Assembly: GCF_009766095.1 (NCBI RefSeq)
Contig: NZ_LMUD01000014.1
Location: forward strand, 217,688 to 281,687
Direction: 5' to 3'
Origin: Granulicella sp. S190
GTDB taxonomy: Bacteria; Acidobacteriota; Terriglobia; Terriglobales; Acidobacteriaceae
DNA length: 64,000 nucleotides
Shown: piece after piece, positions 44,198 to 53,974 of the stretch
Numbering within the stretch: position 1 is the stretch's first letter
Layout of the letters: each line of letters opens with the position of its first letter
Made by a program: the position numbers and the translations under genes
Notes under the pieces: generated by a model
What the model was told of the DNA's origin: nothing
Databases searched by the model: none
The model's input: only the letters and a program-made list of their open reading frames with translations

Positions 44198-44535
44198 TCG
44201 TTCTTTTACGAATTTAAATTTGCGTGGTAGATGGGCTGTTTTGCAGGGGTTTTTGCGAATTTCTGCGTTTTCGACGTGGTGAAATGCTGGTCTGATCGTG
44301 GTGGATTGCGTGGCTAACATGGCGCGCTAACCGTCACTTTTTCGGGCGGCAAAGATACGCCAGATTTTTCAAGTTTATTTTGCGGCTCCCGGGCTGAAAC
44401 TACTCCTGGCCAATGTGCTTCCTCACGACGATCTGAGTCCAGCCTGCGCGCTTCGCCCCGACTCTCTTATTCCACGTACCGCTTCCTGGTTAGAATGCTG
44501 CGCGGCAGTGACAGAAGATGGAAGAGAGAGATGGT
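44198..44535. other. Intergenic region between converging genes
   Basis: About 340 bases between the rightward barrel gene and the leftward efflux operon. Repeated GTGGTG-like words occur at 44275-44310, but no gene, promoter or strong repeat can be supported. Confidence 0.5.
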
Positions 44536-44573
44536 TTCGCGAGCTACGGAATTACTTCCGTAGCGGTCGCGAA
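44536..44573 (-). terminator. Hairpin overlapping the stop codon of the metal efflux operon
   Basis: Read leftward, TTCGCGA-CC-GCTACGGAA pairs with TTCCGTAGC-TC-GCGAA around GTAA, a stem of about 15 pairs with a small internal loop. The stop codon TAG lies inside the 3' arm. No T run follows. It probably ends or protects the operon transcript. Confidence 0.6.
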
Positions 44574-45818
44574 GCTTAGCTGGTGGATGGCCATCCAAGT
44601 CTGGGAGTAGGCGCTGAGAGCGTCGGTTTCGACTGAGCGGGACTCGCGCAGCGCGTCGAGGTAGTCGATCAGAGCGAGGCCACCGTGCTGATAGCTGAAC
44701 TGGGAGATGTCGAGAACATCCTTCGCCTCGTCGAGGTAGTGGCCGTTGTAGCGATCGGAGAGAACCTTGGCGTTGGCATAGCCTGACCATGCCTGATCGA
44801 CATCGGCGACGACCTGATTTCGCGTTGCCAGCTCCGTGAAGCGGCTGGCTTGAGCTGTATATTTCGCTGTCTCTTTGTTGCCCTGGTTGCGGTCGAAGAT
44901 GCGAAGAGGAATGTCGATGGAAAATCCTACGGAGTTGTCCGGACCGTTGCGATCGTACTCGGCTCCGAGGGTGGGGTCGGTTGTTCCATTCGCGTAGGCT
45001 AGCTTCGTGTTGGCGTCCGCGATGGCAACTCCCAAGTGGGCTGCATGAAGATCGGGGCGCGCCGCGATCGCTTTCTGCTCGAGGCTTTCCATGGTGTCGG
45101 AGACTGCAGGCGGAACGACGTCTCCGATGACGTCGAAGTCCGTACGAGGCCTGTCGTAGCCAAGGAGAGCCTGGAGTTGAATGCTGGCTTGCTGGGCGTT
45201 AGTGACTGCGTTGGACTCGTCGGTCTCGAACTGGGCGAGCTGGAGGTCGAGACGCTCATAGTCGAGCTTTGCCAGATCGCCAGCCTTGAAGCGCTCATGG
45301 CCGATGTCGAGCTCGTGCTTGAAGTCGGCAAGATTGCCATCGGCAAGTTTCTTCGCCGCCTTGGCGATGACGAAGCTGGTGAACGCCTGACGAACTGCGA
45401 GTACGGTCTGTTGCTCCTGCAGATGATACTGGGCATCGGTCTGCGCCGTGGTGGAGCGTGCACTATCGAGACGCCAGCGGCGCTTCTGTCCTCGCTCAAA
45501 GAGACGGGAGACGCCGAAGTTATAGTCGTACGGGTTGTTGGCCTGCGCGCCTAAGGTGACGTTCGATCCAGAGATATCGAGGCTGGGATTGGCGCGAAGC
45601 CCGGCCTGAATCTCCTGGGCTTTGACCGAGAGGAGATTTTGCTGGGAGGAGAGCAGGGTCGGATTCTTCATGCGGGCGATATCCACAGCCTGTTGCATGG
45701 TGATGGCGAGAGAAGCCGAGGTAGATGGCGGAGCCTGCGAGAGTGCGGCACATGGCAGAAGCATAAGACAGGCGGCCACGAGGAGGGTCTGATGCTTTGG
45801 CTTGATCATCTTGTGCAT
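44544..45818 (-). CDS. CzcC-type outer-membrane factor of the RND metal efflux system
   Basis: The 424-residue protein has a signal peptide (about 8-27, ending ALSQ) and two outer-membrane efflux repeats (VDIARMKNPTLLSSQQNLLSVKAQEIQAG and LRANPSLDISGSN... in the first half; GVAIADANTKLAYANGTTDP in the second). The ATG at 45818 is preferred, with AAAGGAGG upstream, over an in-frame codon at 45887 that would overlap the RND gene's end. It is the last gene of the leftward unit, 68 bases after the pump gene. It would be the trimeric exit duct. Confidence 0.87.
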   Translation of the reverse strand: MHKMIKPKHQTLLVAACLMLLPCAALSQAPPSTSASLAITMQQAVDIARMKNPTLLSSQQNLLSVKAQEIQAGLRANPSLDISGSNVTLGAQANNPYDYNFGVSRLFERGQKRRWRLDSARSTTAQTDAQYHLQEQQTVLAVRQAFTSFVIAKAAKKLADGNLADFKHELDIGHERFKAGDLAKLDYERLDLQLAQFETDESNAVTNAQQASIQLQALLGYDRPRTDFDVIGDVVPPAVSDTMESLEQKAIAARPDLHAAHLGVAIADANTKLAYANGTTDPTLGAEYDRNGPDNSVGFSIDIPLRIFDRNQGNKETAKYTAQASRFTELATRNQVVADVDQAWSGYANAKVLSDRYNGHYLDEAKDVLDISQFSYQHGGLALIDYLDALRESRSVETDALSAYSQTWMAIHQLSFATATEVIP

Positions 45819-45886
45819 CGTGTTTTCAGAACCTCCTTTGGTTGGATGGACGCCATTCGATCGATTGCCTGTGCAGGGAAACAGCA

Positions 45887-48800
45887 TTAGTTCTCAAACT
45901 CCGTCTCGGGGCTGGGAAGGACATCGTCCGGTCTTGCGATCCAGACGTACAGGGTTGGCAGAAGAAAGACGCTGATGAGGAGTGCGCCGATGAGACCGCC
46001 TACGATGACCATGGCAAAGGGACGCTGCGAGTCGGAGCCGATGCCGTGCGAGGTAGCAGCGGGAAGCAGCCCGAGGGTTGCAACGAGCATCGTCATCATG
46101 ATGGGACGAAGGCGGAGTACTGCTCCTTCGATAGCGGACTCTTCGATCGAGTGGCCGCGAACCCTCATCTGGTTAATGTATTCGAGCATGATGACGCCGG
46201 TTTGAACGGAGACGCCGAAGAGGGCCAGAAAGCCCACACCCGAGGAGACGCTGAAGTTCGTGTGAGTAAAGAGCAGAGCGAGCAGACCGCCGACGGGCGC
46301 CATGGAGACGTTGAGAAGAATAAGGCTGGCCCATTTGCCGGAGTGAAACATGGAATAAAGAATGATGAAGATGATGAGAATGGTGACGGGAAGCACGAGC
46401 ATGAGACGACGCGAAGAGCGCTTCTGGCTCTCGTACTCGCCTGCCCAGTCGATCTTGTAGCCGGGCGGGAGCTTTACCTGCTGGTTGACTTTGGCGATTG
46501 CCTCTTCGACGGTGCTGCCGAGGTCACGGTTTCGGACGCTGTATTTGATGGCGACGAACCGCTGGCCGCCTTCGCGAGAGATGGTTTCAGCGCCATCTTC
46601 CATGGAGATGTTGGTAAGCTGCGCCAGCGAGACACGCTCGCCCGAGGGCGACAGGAGCCGAATATCATCGATCGCCTCCTGCGTATTGCGGTACCGCGGA
46701 AGATAGCGCACGACAAGATCGTAACGCGCCTCGCCCTGAAGGACCTGGCTGACTGCGTTGCCCCCAACGGCGGTCTGGATGGCATCCTGGATATCGGCGA
46801 CATTGATTCCGAAGCGCGCCGCAGCCTGCCGGTTAACGGTGTAGTTCAGATTGGGCTGGCCGAGGACGCGGAAGAGTCCAAGATCGCTGACGCCTTGGAT
46901 TTTGCTCATGATGGAGACGATCTGATCACCCTTCGCCTCGAGTGTCTTGAGATCGTCCCCGTAGATCTTGACAGCGAGTTCGCCTTTGACGCCGCTAACG
47001 GCTTCTTCGACGTTATCGGAGATGGGCTGTGAGAAGTTCCAAATGACACCTGGCATCTTCTCCAACTCGCGGTCCATTGCGCCGATCAGCTCATCCTTGT
47101 TTTTCTTGAAAACAGGACGCCATGCCTCCTTAGGTTTCAAATCAACGAAATATTCGGTGTTGAAAAAACCCGTTACGTCGGTTCCGTCATCGGGACGACC
47201 AGTTTGACTGACGACCTGGGTCACCTCAGGAAAAGAAGAGAGGAGGATACGTGCTTGATTCATCACGCGCAGGCTTTCCGTTGGTCCGGTGCTTGGAGCG
47301 AGCGTGCCACGTACCCAGATGGCGCCTTCGTCAAGATGGGGCAAAAACTCCGAACCGATGACGCCACTGAGGCCGAGAAAGAGTGCCAAAAGGAGCGCAA
47401 AACCCGCTCCGCTGAAGGTCACCCAGCGATGCTCGATGGCCCAGCGCACGGCGTGCCGATATCGGTCGGTGAGCCACTCCATAATCGGGTTACGCCATTC
47501 GGTAGCGCCACGAGGAAAGAGCAGGCTGGCCAGCACCGGGGCGATAACGATGGAGAAGATGAGTGCGCCGAGAAGAGCAAAAGCTACCGTCCAGGCCATG
47601 GGTTGGAAGAGACGACCTTCCACTGCCTGGAGGGTAAAGATGGGAAGGTATGCCGTGATGATGATTCCGATGGCGTAGAAGACAGGGCGCTGTACCTCGT
47701 GGGCGGCCTCTCGGATCTGCTCGGCGGCCGTCAAGGAGTCCTTACGCTGATGACTGAGGTGACGGACGATGTTTTCTACCATCACGACAGCTCCGTCGAC
47801 GACCATGCCGAAGTCCAGCGCACCGAGCGAGAGGAGGTTTGCGGGGATGTGCCGAAGGTCGAGGCAGATGGAGGCGAAGAGCAGGGCGAATGGGATGGTG
47901 AGAGAGACGATGAGAGCGCCACGGACGTTTCCTAGAAACAGGAAGAGAATAATGACGACGAGGATGATGCCTTCGGTGAGGTTATGCAGCACCGTGTGAG
48001 TGGTGTAGTGAAGAAGGTCGCTGCGATCAAGAAACGGGACGATCTTGACGCCTGGCGGGAGGATATGATGATTGAGCTCATCAACCTTTTTGTGAATACC
48101 AGCCAGCGCGAACTCGGAATCGTCTCCCTTCTGCAGGGCAACAATGCCTTCCACGACGTCTCCATCATCGACGATCTTTCCATCTTCCCGCTGGATCGCC
48201 TTCGAACTGCCGGGCTTGTCCTGATGATCGACGCAAGGGTAGGTCGCGGTCCACGAACCTGGTGGGTCGGTTGGAGGCAGGGCCCCGGCACGACAGGCTT
48301 TGCCAATCTGACCGAGCCTGATCTTGGGCCCCTGAGCGACAGTCGCGATATCTTTGACACGAAGTGCTGTACCGGTTTGAGTCTTTAGAACTGTCTCTTC
48401 TATATCGTGGACACTTCGATAGAGGCCCACTTCGCGGATGTTGACCTGCTGCTGGCCTTGTTCGATGAAGCTGCCGCCAGCGTTGGTATTGTTGTTGGTG
48501 AGTTGCTGCTCGACCTGTCCAATGCTCAGCCCGTAGGCAATGAGTTTGTCGGGATCGACGCGAACCTGATATTCGCGTGTCATGCCGCCGAAGCTTGAGT
48601 CATCGACGACGCCCGGCACAGATTTAAATTGCTTCTCGATGGTCCAATCCTCGAGAGACTTGAGATCCATATTGTCGTAGAGCGGGTTGGTGCTGCGGAG
48701 GGTGTACCAGTAGATCTGGCCGACGGGGCTCCAGTCTGTGCCCATTTGCGGTTGAATGCCCGGGGGCAGAGTGATCTGGGAGAGGCGCTCAAGAACCTTT

Positions 48801-49123
48801 TCACGATTCCAGTCGTTGACCGAATCGTCGTCGAAGATGAGGCTGAGGCTGGAGATTCCGGCGAGCGAGGTCGATCGCAGATGGGTCATGTGGGGAATGC
48901 CCGCCATTCCGATCTCGAGTGGAATAGTGACCTGCTGCTCGATCTCTTCGGCGGCTCGCCCTGGCCACTGGGTGATGATCTGCACGTAGTTGTTGGCAAC
49001 GTCCGGGTAGGCCTCTACCGGGAGGTTATGGAAGGAGACGATGCCCCACGCGAACAGCATGATCGCGAGGCCGAGTACCAGCCACCGATTGTCCAGTGCA
49101 AAATCGACGAGCTTGCGAATCAT
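45887..49123 (-). CDS. czcA: Heavy-metal-type RND efflux pump, CzcA/CusA family
   Basis: The 1078-residue inner-membrane pump has 12 expected helices, two large periplasmic loops and the HME-RND signature LGALDFGMVVDGAVVMVENIVRH in helix 4, with the proton-relay Asp residues. PLEIGMAGIPHMTHLRSTSLAGISSLSLIF and the C-terminal LFGVSVQTGVIMLEYINQMR are typical of the CzcA/CusA group and not of AcrB. It starts directly after the adaptor gene's stop. An insertion of about 40 residues near 290 (CRAGALPPTDPPGSWTATYP) is not usual in this family. The metal is not predictable from what I could read. Confidence 0.93.
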   Translation of the reverse strand: MIRKLVDFALDNRWLVLGLAIMLFAWGIVSFHNLPVEAYPDVANNYVQIITQWPGRAAEEIEQQVTIPLEIGMAGIPHMTHLRSTSLAGISSLSLIFDDDSVNDWNREKVLERLSQITLPPGIQPQMGTDWSPVGQIYWYTLRSTNPLYDNMDLKSLEDWTIEKQFKSVPGVVDDSSFGGMTREYQVRVDPDKLIAYGLSIGQVEQQLTNNNTNAGGSFIEQGQQQVNIREVGLYRSVHDIEETVLKTQTGTALRVKDIATVAQGPKIRLGQIGKACRAGALPPTDPPGSWTATYPCVDHQDKPGSSKAIQREDGKIVDDGDVVEGIVALQKGDDSEFALAGIHKKVDELNHHILPPGVKIVPFLDRSDLLHYTTHTVLHNLTEGIILVVIILFLFLGNVRGALIVSLTIPFALLFASICLDLRHIPANLLSLGALDFGMVVDGAVVMVENIVRHLSHQRKDSLTAAEQIREAAHEVQRPVFYAIGIIITAYLPIFTLQAVEGRLFQPMAWTVAFALLGALIFSIVIAPVLASLLFPRGATEWRNPIMEWLTDRYRHAVRWAIEHRWVTFSGAGFALLLALFLGLSGVIGSEFLPHLDEGAIWVRGTLAPSTGPTESLRVMNQARILLSSFPEVTQVVSQTGRPDDGTDVTGFFNTEYFVDLKPKEAWRPVFKKNKDELIGAMDRELEKMPGVIWNFSQPISDNVEEAVSGVKGELAVKIYGDDLKTLEAKGDQIVSIMSKIQGVSDLGLFRVLGQPNLNYTVNRQAAARFGINVADIQDAIQTAVGGNAVSQVLQGEARYDLVVRYLPRYRNTQEAIDDIRLLSPSGERVSLAQLTNISMEDGAETISREGGQRFVAIKYSVRNRDLGSTVEEAIAKVNQQVKLPPGYKIDWAGEYESQKRSSRRLMLVLPVTILIIFIILYSMFHSGKWASLILLNVSMAPVGGLLALLFTHTNFSVSSGVGFLALFGVSVQTGVIMLEYINQMRVRGHSIEESAIEGAVLRLRPIMMTMLVATLGLLPAATSHGIGSDSQRPFAMVIVGGLIGALLISVFLLPTLYVWIARPDDVLPSPETEFEN

Positions 49124-50272
49124 CTACTGGTCCGCCGTATTCTGCAGCGCGAGGGCATTGGAGATGACCTGCTGACCGGCTGTGAGACCAGAGAGGATCT
49201 CCTGCATATTGTTCGGCAACGAAGCGCCGCCCTGTACGGAGACTCGACGGAACTTTCCATCGCCTGCGGGAGTGTAGACCCAGTCGCGATCATGGAGATG
49301 CAACACGGCGGTCGCGGGAACCTGGAGGTGATTTTGGGGAGTGTTGCCGTGAATTGTAGCCGTTGCAAACATGCCGATACGCATCAGCGTGTTGGGATTT
49401 TCCACCTGGATGCGTATCTTGGCGGTGCGGATCTGGGGATCGAGAACGGCGCCGATGTCGCTGACGACGCCGGTGAGGACGCGGTCGGGGTAGGCGGTGA
49501 GGCGGATGTCCGCCTTCTGGCCGAGATGCACGGTGGGGAGATCGTTCTCGTAGACGTCACAGATGATCCAGACGTGCGAGAGATCGGCGATGGTGAAAGC
49601 GTTGGCCGAACCAGCGTAGGTGACTCCGGCAGCAGCGGCGTTGGTGACATTCTGCGCGATGATGTAACCAGAGGATGGCGCGTAGACTTTGACGGTTGCG
49701 GCAGGATGATTCTTGTCGACGCCGAGGACGCGGAGCTGCTCTTCAGAGGCTGAGAGCGCGGCCTTGGCGTCGTCCTCTGCGTTCTGTGCGATCTCAACCT
49801 GGCTGTTAGGGATTGCTCCCTTGTCGTTGAGAATTTTGGCGCGATCGAGCTGAATCTTTGCGAGACGCTCGTCGTTGACGGCTTTAAGGTAGGTATTGAA
49901 GGCTCCGGAGACGTCCGTGCTCTGGACGTCCATCAAGAGCTGACCCTTCTTCACGTAGTCGCCGATGCGGGCGTGCACTTCGACCACGCGGCCGGAGGCG
50001 ATGGAGATCACGGGAATCGTGCGGGAGATATCGGGGTTGACCGTCCCGGTGACCTGAATAGTGGAGGTGGAGGTGTAGTTTGTCGCTGCTACCACGGTGA
50101 ACTGGTCGGGGTGATCGACGTGAACCAGGTTCGGGTCGGCGTCAGGCTGGACTACGGCGGCTGGTGGAGCTTCACTCTTCGGATCGGACGGCTTGGCGTC
50201 GCAACCTGCCAGCAAAAAAGCTCCCAAGCAGAACGACATCGTGGCAGATAGCCTCAAACTGATTGGACTCAT
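49124..50272 (-). CDS. Membrane-fusion adaptor of the RND metal efflux system (CzcB type)
   Basis: The 382-residue lipoprotein has lipobox LLAGC (C24). The lipoyl half motifs are SGRVVEVHARIGDYVKKGQLLMDVQS and VYAPSSGYIIAQNVTNAA, separated by a helical hairpin, and a beta-barrel and membrane-proximal domain follow. It is the first gene of the leftward MFP-RND-OMF unit. It lacks a long His-rich N-terminus, which some zinc and nickel systems have. The 395-base upstream gap should contain the promoter. Confidence 0.9.
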   Translation of the reverse strand: MSPISLRLSATMSFCLGAFLLAGCDAKPSDPKSEAPPAAVVQPDADPNLVHVDHPDQFTVVAATNYTSTSTIQVTGTVNPDISRTIPVISIASGRVVEVHARIGDYVKKGQLLMDVQSTDVSGAFNTYLKAVNDERLAKIQLDRAKILNDKGAIPNSQVEIAQNAEDDAKAALSASEEQLRVLGVDKNHPAATVKVYAPSSGYIIAQNVTNAAAAGVTYAGSANAFTIADLSHVWIICDVYENDLPTVHLGQKADIRLTAYPDRVLTGVVSDIGAVLDPQIRTAKIRIQVENPNTLMRIGMFATATIHGNTPQNHLQVPATAVLHLHDRDWVYTPAGDGKFRRVSVQGGASLPNNMQEILSGLTAGQQVISNALALQNTADQ

Positions 50273-50667
50273 CGCGTAAACTCGTTATCCCCCATAGGAT
50301 TAGACCCTGATTGTTTCATTCTAGAGATCATCCCTTACAAGCACGCGATTTAAGCAACGATCACGACCCGACTTTCTGAAAAACAGCATTCAAGAGATAG
50401 CATGCTCAGTGAAGACAAATCGTTCTGAATTCAGTTTACCGTCTGAGCGTTCTCCATGCGCGTATCTTTCGGCTAACCGATGGGCGTCTTCCGAATGTCC
50501 GCGTAGACTTGGATCAAAGTTCATCTCGTAACTGTAAAGAGGGTCTGCATGAAATGAGGGTAAATATTCCTCCTTTTCCTTTAGACACATGCCAGCTGGA
50601 GAGGTTCTTTTTTACTCTTTGAACTCTGGCCTTCCTGCTCTCGCGCCGCTAAAGCCCCCAATCCTTT
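50273..50667. other. Divergent intergenic region, nothing recognised
   Basis: This gap separates the leftward metal efflux unit from the rightward histidine kinase. It must contain at least two promoters. I found no inverted repeat typical of a metal regulator and no convincing small gene. Confidence 0.5.
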
Positions 50668-52092
50668 ATGCTCTCCGCTCTCTTTCAAGACAACTCTCGA
50701 TCAGTCCTATGGCGCTCAGCTCTGCTAGTCGTTCTGATCGCAGTCGCAGACTGGCGGATTGACGCGGAGATTCCCCTCGGCTTCTTATATTTGCTGCCCA
50801 TGCTTCTGCTGGGTCGAGTCCTGAGTCGATGGCAGATCGGCGCTGCCGCTGCTGTCTGCACGGTGCTCACCGAAGCCTTCAACAGTCTCAGGTGGACTCC
50901 GGCTGTCGGGCTTCCGCGAGACATTCTTACCTTCGCAGCGTTTTCGGGAATAGGTCTCTTCGTCTATGGCGTCGTTCGCAACCGGAGAGCCTCAAGCGAA
51001 AATCTGCTTCGCATCGAGAGAGAGATTGCAGCTCGTGAGGACGCCGAGGAACAACTGAAAGTCCTTATCGAAAGCAGTCCGGCTGCTATCTTTACGACAG
51101 ACGCCCATGGGGTTGTCCTGCTTGCAAATGAAGCGGCTCACAAACTGTTCGGGGCTCAACCGGCGAGTCTTCCAGGAACATCCATCCATCGCTACTTCCC
51201 GTCTCTACTCAATCTTCCGTCAGCCCATCGCGAAGGCAGGACTTTTCGCACCGTGATGCAGTGTCGCGGGACTCGCCAAAACGGCGAGGTCTTTCTTGCC
51301 GATATCTGGTTTTCGACCTATCGAACAAGCGTTGGAGCCCGTCTCGCGGCAATGGTCGTGGACAACTCCGAGACGTTGAGAACGCATGAGGAGTCCAGCC
51401 TGCATCAACTGCTGACCGGCTCGCGCATCCTGGTGTCCGCCGTCTCGCACGAGATTCGCAATGTCTGTGCGGCGATCGCAGTGGTGCATCAAAATCTGAG
51501 TCGTGGATCTTCGCTCGAGAACAGCAAAGACTTTGAGGCCTTTGGCACGCTCATTCAGTCTCTTGAGAAGATCGCGGCGATGGATCTGCAGAGAAGTTCG
51601 AACCGGGCGACCAGCGTCGACTTGCACTCATTACTCGACGAGCTGCGGATCGTAGTGGAACCGGCGCTCGAGGAGAACGGCATCACCCTGAATATCTCCG
51701 TCGACACGGTTCTGCCGGAGGTTCTGGCTGACAGGCCGAGTCTGATGCAGGTCTTTCTGAACCTGATCAAGAACAGTGAGCGGGCGATGCTTCGAAGCGC
51801 GACGAAGAACCTTCACATTGTCGTTAGAACTTCCAATGGGCGTGTGCTTGTGCAGTTTGTGGATAGCGGATCGGGAGTTCAACATCCGGCTGAGCTGTTC
51901 AAGCCTTTTCAACAACGGGCGGAATCAACGGGCCTGGGGCTCTACCTCTCGCGTGCCTTCATGCGATCCTTTCAAGGCGATCTGCATTTTGAGCCAACAT
52001 CAAGCGGTGCCTGCTTTGTCGTAGAACTATCTGCCTGGCAGAGAGAGGAGGCACCGGAATATGAATCCGTCCGTTCGAATTTTGATCGTTGA
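50668..52092 (+). CDS. Membrane sensor histidine kinase with PAS domain
   Basis: The 474-residue protein has three to four membrane helices (about 13-104), a short coiled coil, a PAS domain (about 130-235, IESSPAAIFTTDAHGVVLLANEAAHKLFG), a phospho-acceptor helix with H261 (VSAVSHEIRNVCAAI) and an ATPase domain (N box LNLIKNSERAM, DSGSGV, STGLGLYLSRAF). The downstream response regulator gene overlaps its end by 32 bases, so the two form a pair. What it senses is unknown; a link to the divergent metal pump is possible by position only. Confidence 0.9.
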   Translation: MLSALFQDNSRSVLWRSALLVVLIAVADWRIDAEIPLGFLYLLPMLLLGRVLSRWQIGAAAAVCTVLTEAFNSLRWTPAVGLPRDILTFAAFSGIGLFVYGVVRNRRASSENLLRIEREIAAREDAEEQLKVLIESSPAAIFTTDAHGVVLLANEAAHKLFGAQPASLPGTSIHRYFPSLLNLPSAHREGRTFRTVMQCRGTRQNGEVFLADIWFSTYRTSVGARLAAMVVDNSETLRTHEESSLHQLLTGSRILVSAVSHEIRNVCAAIAVVHQNLSRGSSLENSKDFEAFGTLIQSLEKIAAMDLQRSSNRATSVDLHSLLDELRIVVEPALEENGITLNISVDTVLPEVLADRPSLMQVFLNLIKNSERAMLRSATKNLHIVVRTSNGRVLVQFVDSGSGVQHPAELFKPFQQRAESTGLGLYLSRAFMRSFQGDLHFEPTSSGACFVVELSAWQREEAPEYESVRSNFDR

Positions 52093-52717
52093 TGACCATA
52101 CGTTGTTCCGCGAGAGTCTGAGCCGGCTGCTCGAGGCCGACACGGAGTGCACCGTCGTTGGAACCTCCGCGACGGTAGAAGATGCACTTGCGCTGGTAGC
52201 CGAAGAGAAGATCGACCTTATTTTGCTTGATTATGATCTCGGCGTTGAGCCGGGTACGCGCCTGCTCAGCGAACTGAGGAAGGCCAGCTTTCAGGGTCAT
52301 GTGCTGATGGTTACAGCGGGCATGAGTGATGAAACCATGCTGCGGGCTCTCGACAGCGGCGCCTCCGGCCTGTTTCTTAAAAGCAGTCCACTTGCGGAAC
52401 TGACACTGGCCATTCGACGGGTCATGATGGGCGAGATATGGGTCGACTCGGGGATGGTGAAGTCGCTCATCGCAGGCGCGCGGCAGTACAACGCGGAGGC
52501 TATCCAGGGAACGCTGACCATAAGAGAGCGCAAGGTGCTTCGCTGTGTGTTTGAAGGCTTGAGCAATAAAGAGATAGGCCAGCAACTCAACATCTCCGAA
52601 GGATCCGTGAAGGCATCGCTTCAGCAACTGTTCGCGCGCACGGGTGTTCGCACAAGAAGCCAGCTGGTACGCATTGCGGTGGAGCAGCACTCGAACGACT
52701 GGCTTAACGACGAATAA
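52061..52717 (+). CDS. NarL/FixJ-type response regulator, partner of the adjacent kinase
   Basis: The 218-residue protein has a receiver domain (1-125, D57 in LILLDYDLG, K107 in LFLKSSP) and a LuxR-type helix-turn-helix (about 150-210, LTIRERKVLRCVFEGLSNKEIGQQLNISEGSVKASLQQLF). It starts inside the kinase gene, a sign of coupled expression. It converges on another NarL-type gene with only 8 bases between the stops. Its targets are unknown. Confidence 0.9.
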   Translation: MNPSVRILIVDDHTLFRESLSRLLEADTECTVVGTSATVEDALALVAEEKIDLILLDYDLGVEPGTRLLSELRKASFQGHVLMVTAGMSDETMLRALDSGASGLFLKSSPLAELTLAIRRVMMGEIWVDSGMVKSLIAGARQYNAEAIQGTLTIRERKVLRCVFEGLSNKEIGQQLNISEGSVKASLQQLFARTGVRTRSQLVRIAVEQHSNDWLNDE

Positions 52718-52725
52718 AGTGAGCG

Positions 52726-53355
52726 CTAGAGATCCAGAAAACCGCGCTTTAGAGCGATCATCACCGCGTGGGTACGATCGCTTGCATCGAGCTTGGAGAG
52801 AATGCTCTTAAGATGCCCCTTGACCGTGTGCTCGGAGATGGCAAGGCGCATCGCAATCACTTTATTCGAACTTCCCTTGGCTACATCTCGCAGCACTTCG
52901 ATCTCTCTTATGGTGAGAACATCTTCTCCCGCGTGTACTGCCATCTCCTGGGCGATCTCTGGCGGTATTCGTTTCATGCCTGCATGAGCGAGCCGTACGG
53001 TGTCGATCAGTTCGGTGCGCAACATGCTCTTCAGGAGGTAACCGACTGCTCCCGCCTTGAATGCCCTAAGCGCCTGAATATCGCCTCCGTAGGTTGTGAG
53101 AACGACGATCCGGGCGGAGGGAAACTCTTTGCGGATGGCAGAGATTGCTTCGATGCCATTGGTCTTGGGCATACGTATATCCATCAGTGTGACGTCGGGA
53201 CGATGCAGTCGAAAGGAAGCGATCGCCTCGTCTCCGTCTGCCGCTTCAGCCACGACGGACATATCCGGCTGCGCATTGATCGCGCCCGAGATGCCTCCTC
53301 TGAGGAGAGGATGGTCGTCTACCGTAAGCACCTTGATGGTTGGTCTCTCAGTCAT
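52726..53355 (-). CDS. NarL/FixJ-type response regulator, second
   Basis: The 209-residue protein has a receiver (phospho-acceptor D59 in VTLMDIRMPKTNG, K109 in YLLKSM) and a LuxR-type DNA-binding domain (about 143-200, LTIREIEVLRDVAKGSSNKVIAMRLAISEHTVKGHLKSIL). It is on the opposite strand to the kinase/regulator pair and has no kinase of its own in the window, so it may be served by the neighbouring kinase or act as an orphan. It diverges from the DoxX-like gene. Confidence 0.9.
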   Translation of the reverse strand: MTERPTIKVLTVDDHPLLRGGISGAINAQPDMSVVAEAADGDEAIASFRLHRPDVTLMDIRMPKTNGIEAISAIRKEFPSARIVVLTTYGGDIQALRAFKAGAVGYLLKSMLRTELIDTVRLAHAGMKRIPPEIAQEMAVHAGEDVLTIREIEVLRDVAKGSSNKVIAMRLAISEHTVKGHLKSILSKLDASDRTHAVMIALKRGFLDL

Positions 53356-53599
53356 CTTGCACTCTCTTGCTTATCGTGAAGATTGCACGATCAGATGGAA
53401 CGTCAGCTTCGGGGTAGGCTGCGAGTGCTACTCATTCTATCTCTGCCTACCCGTGAAAGAGAAAACTTTGCTGACAAAGCTGCGCAGGATCTCCACAGGG
53501 CAGCGGATGATTCCCGCAGGGCAGCCCCCCGAAAGGATTGCTTTTCGCACCCTCTCTTCGGGTTTGTTAGGTTGGGGCAAAGCTACTAGCCTCGCGTCT

Positions 53600-53974
53600 G
53601 TGCAGAGACTCTATTCGATGTTCCCGACGGGAGCGGCGGGCGTTGCATTGATTCTATTGCGGGTCTCTGTCGCGACCACCCTTATTACCAGAATTATGTC
53701 CCGTGAAGATCTAACGGGGCATACGTGGGAGTTCCTGGGTTTGAGTATGCTGGGTATCGTTATCTGTATTGGGCTCTTCACCCCTGTGGCATCCATAGGA
53801 TGCTGCCTGATTGAAATTGCGATGCTGCTGAATCAGACAAGCTCCTCTGCCATTCCACTGCTCTGCTCTATGCTTGTCGCGGTTTCGCTGGCGTTGCTGG
53901 GCCCTGGCGCGTACTCGCTGGACGCGCGAATGTTTGGGAGGCGACTGGTTGTCTCCTCTTCGGACAAACGATGA
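53600..53974 (+). CDS. DoxX-like small membrane protein
   Basis: The product of about 124 residues has four hydrophobic helices (GVALILLRVSVATTLI, FLGLSMLGIVICIGLF, VASIGCCLIEIAMLL, LCSMLVAVSLALLG) and the ending GPGAYSLDARMFGRRLVV that is frequent in DoxX-like proteins. The start is uncertain: GTG at 53600 gives the family-like N-terminus (V)QRLYSMFPTG, ATG at 53618 and ATG at 53507 are alternatives, and none has a strong ribosome site. The physiological role of such short DoxX proteins is unknown. Confidence 0.7.
   Translation: MQRLYSMFPTGAAGVALILLRVSVATTLITRIMSREDLTGHTWEFLGLSMLGIVICIGLFTPVASIGCCLIEIAMLLNQTSSSAIPLLCSMLVAVSLALLGPGAYSLDARMFGRRLVVSSSDKR

Noticed and set aside
44275..44310. 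Repeated GTGGTG words as a direct-repeat operator
   Set aside because: Spacing is irregular and the copies are too short to separate from chance.
45842..47032. A 396-codon rightward open frame opposite the RND pump, and a similar one at 48629-49753
   Set aside because: Asp/Gly/Glu-rich antisense frames with no family resemblance; the opposite strand carries complete pump and adaptor domains.
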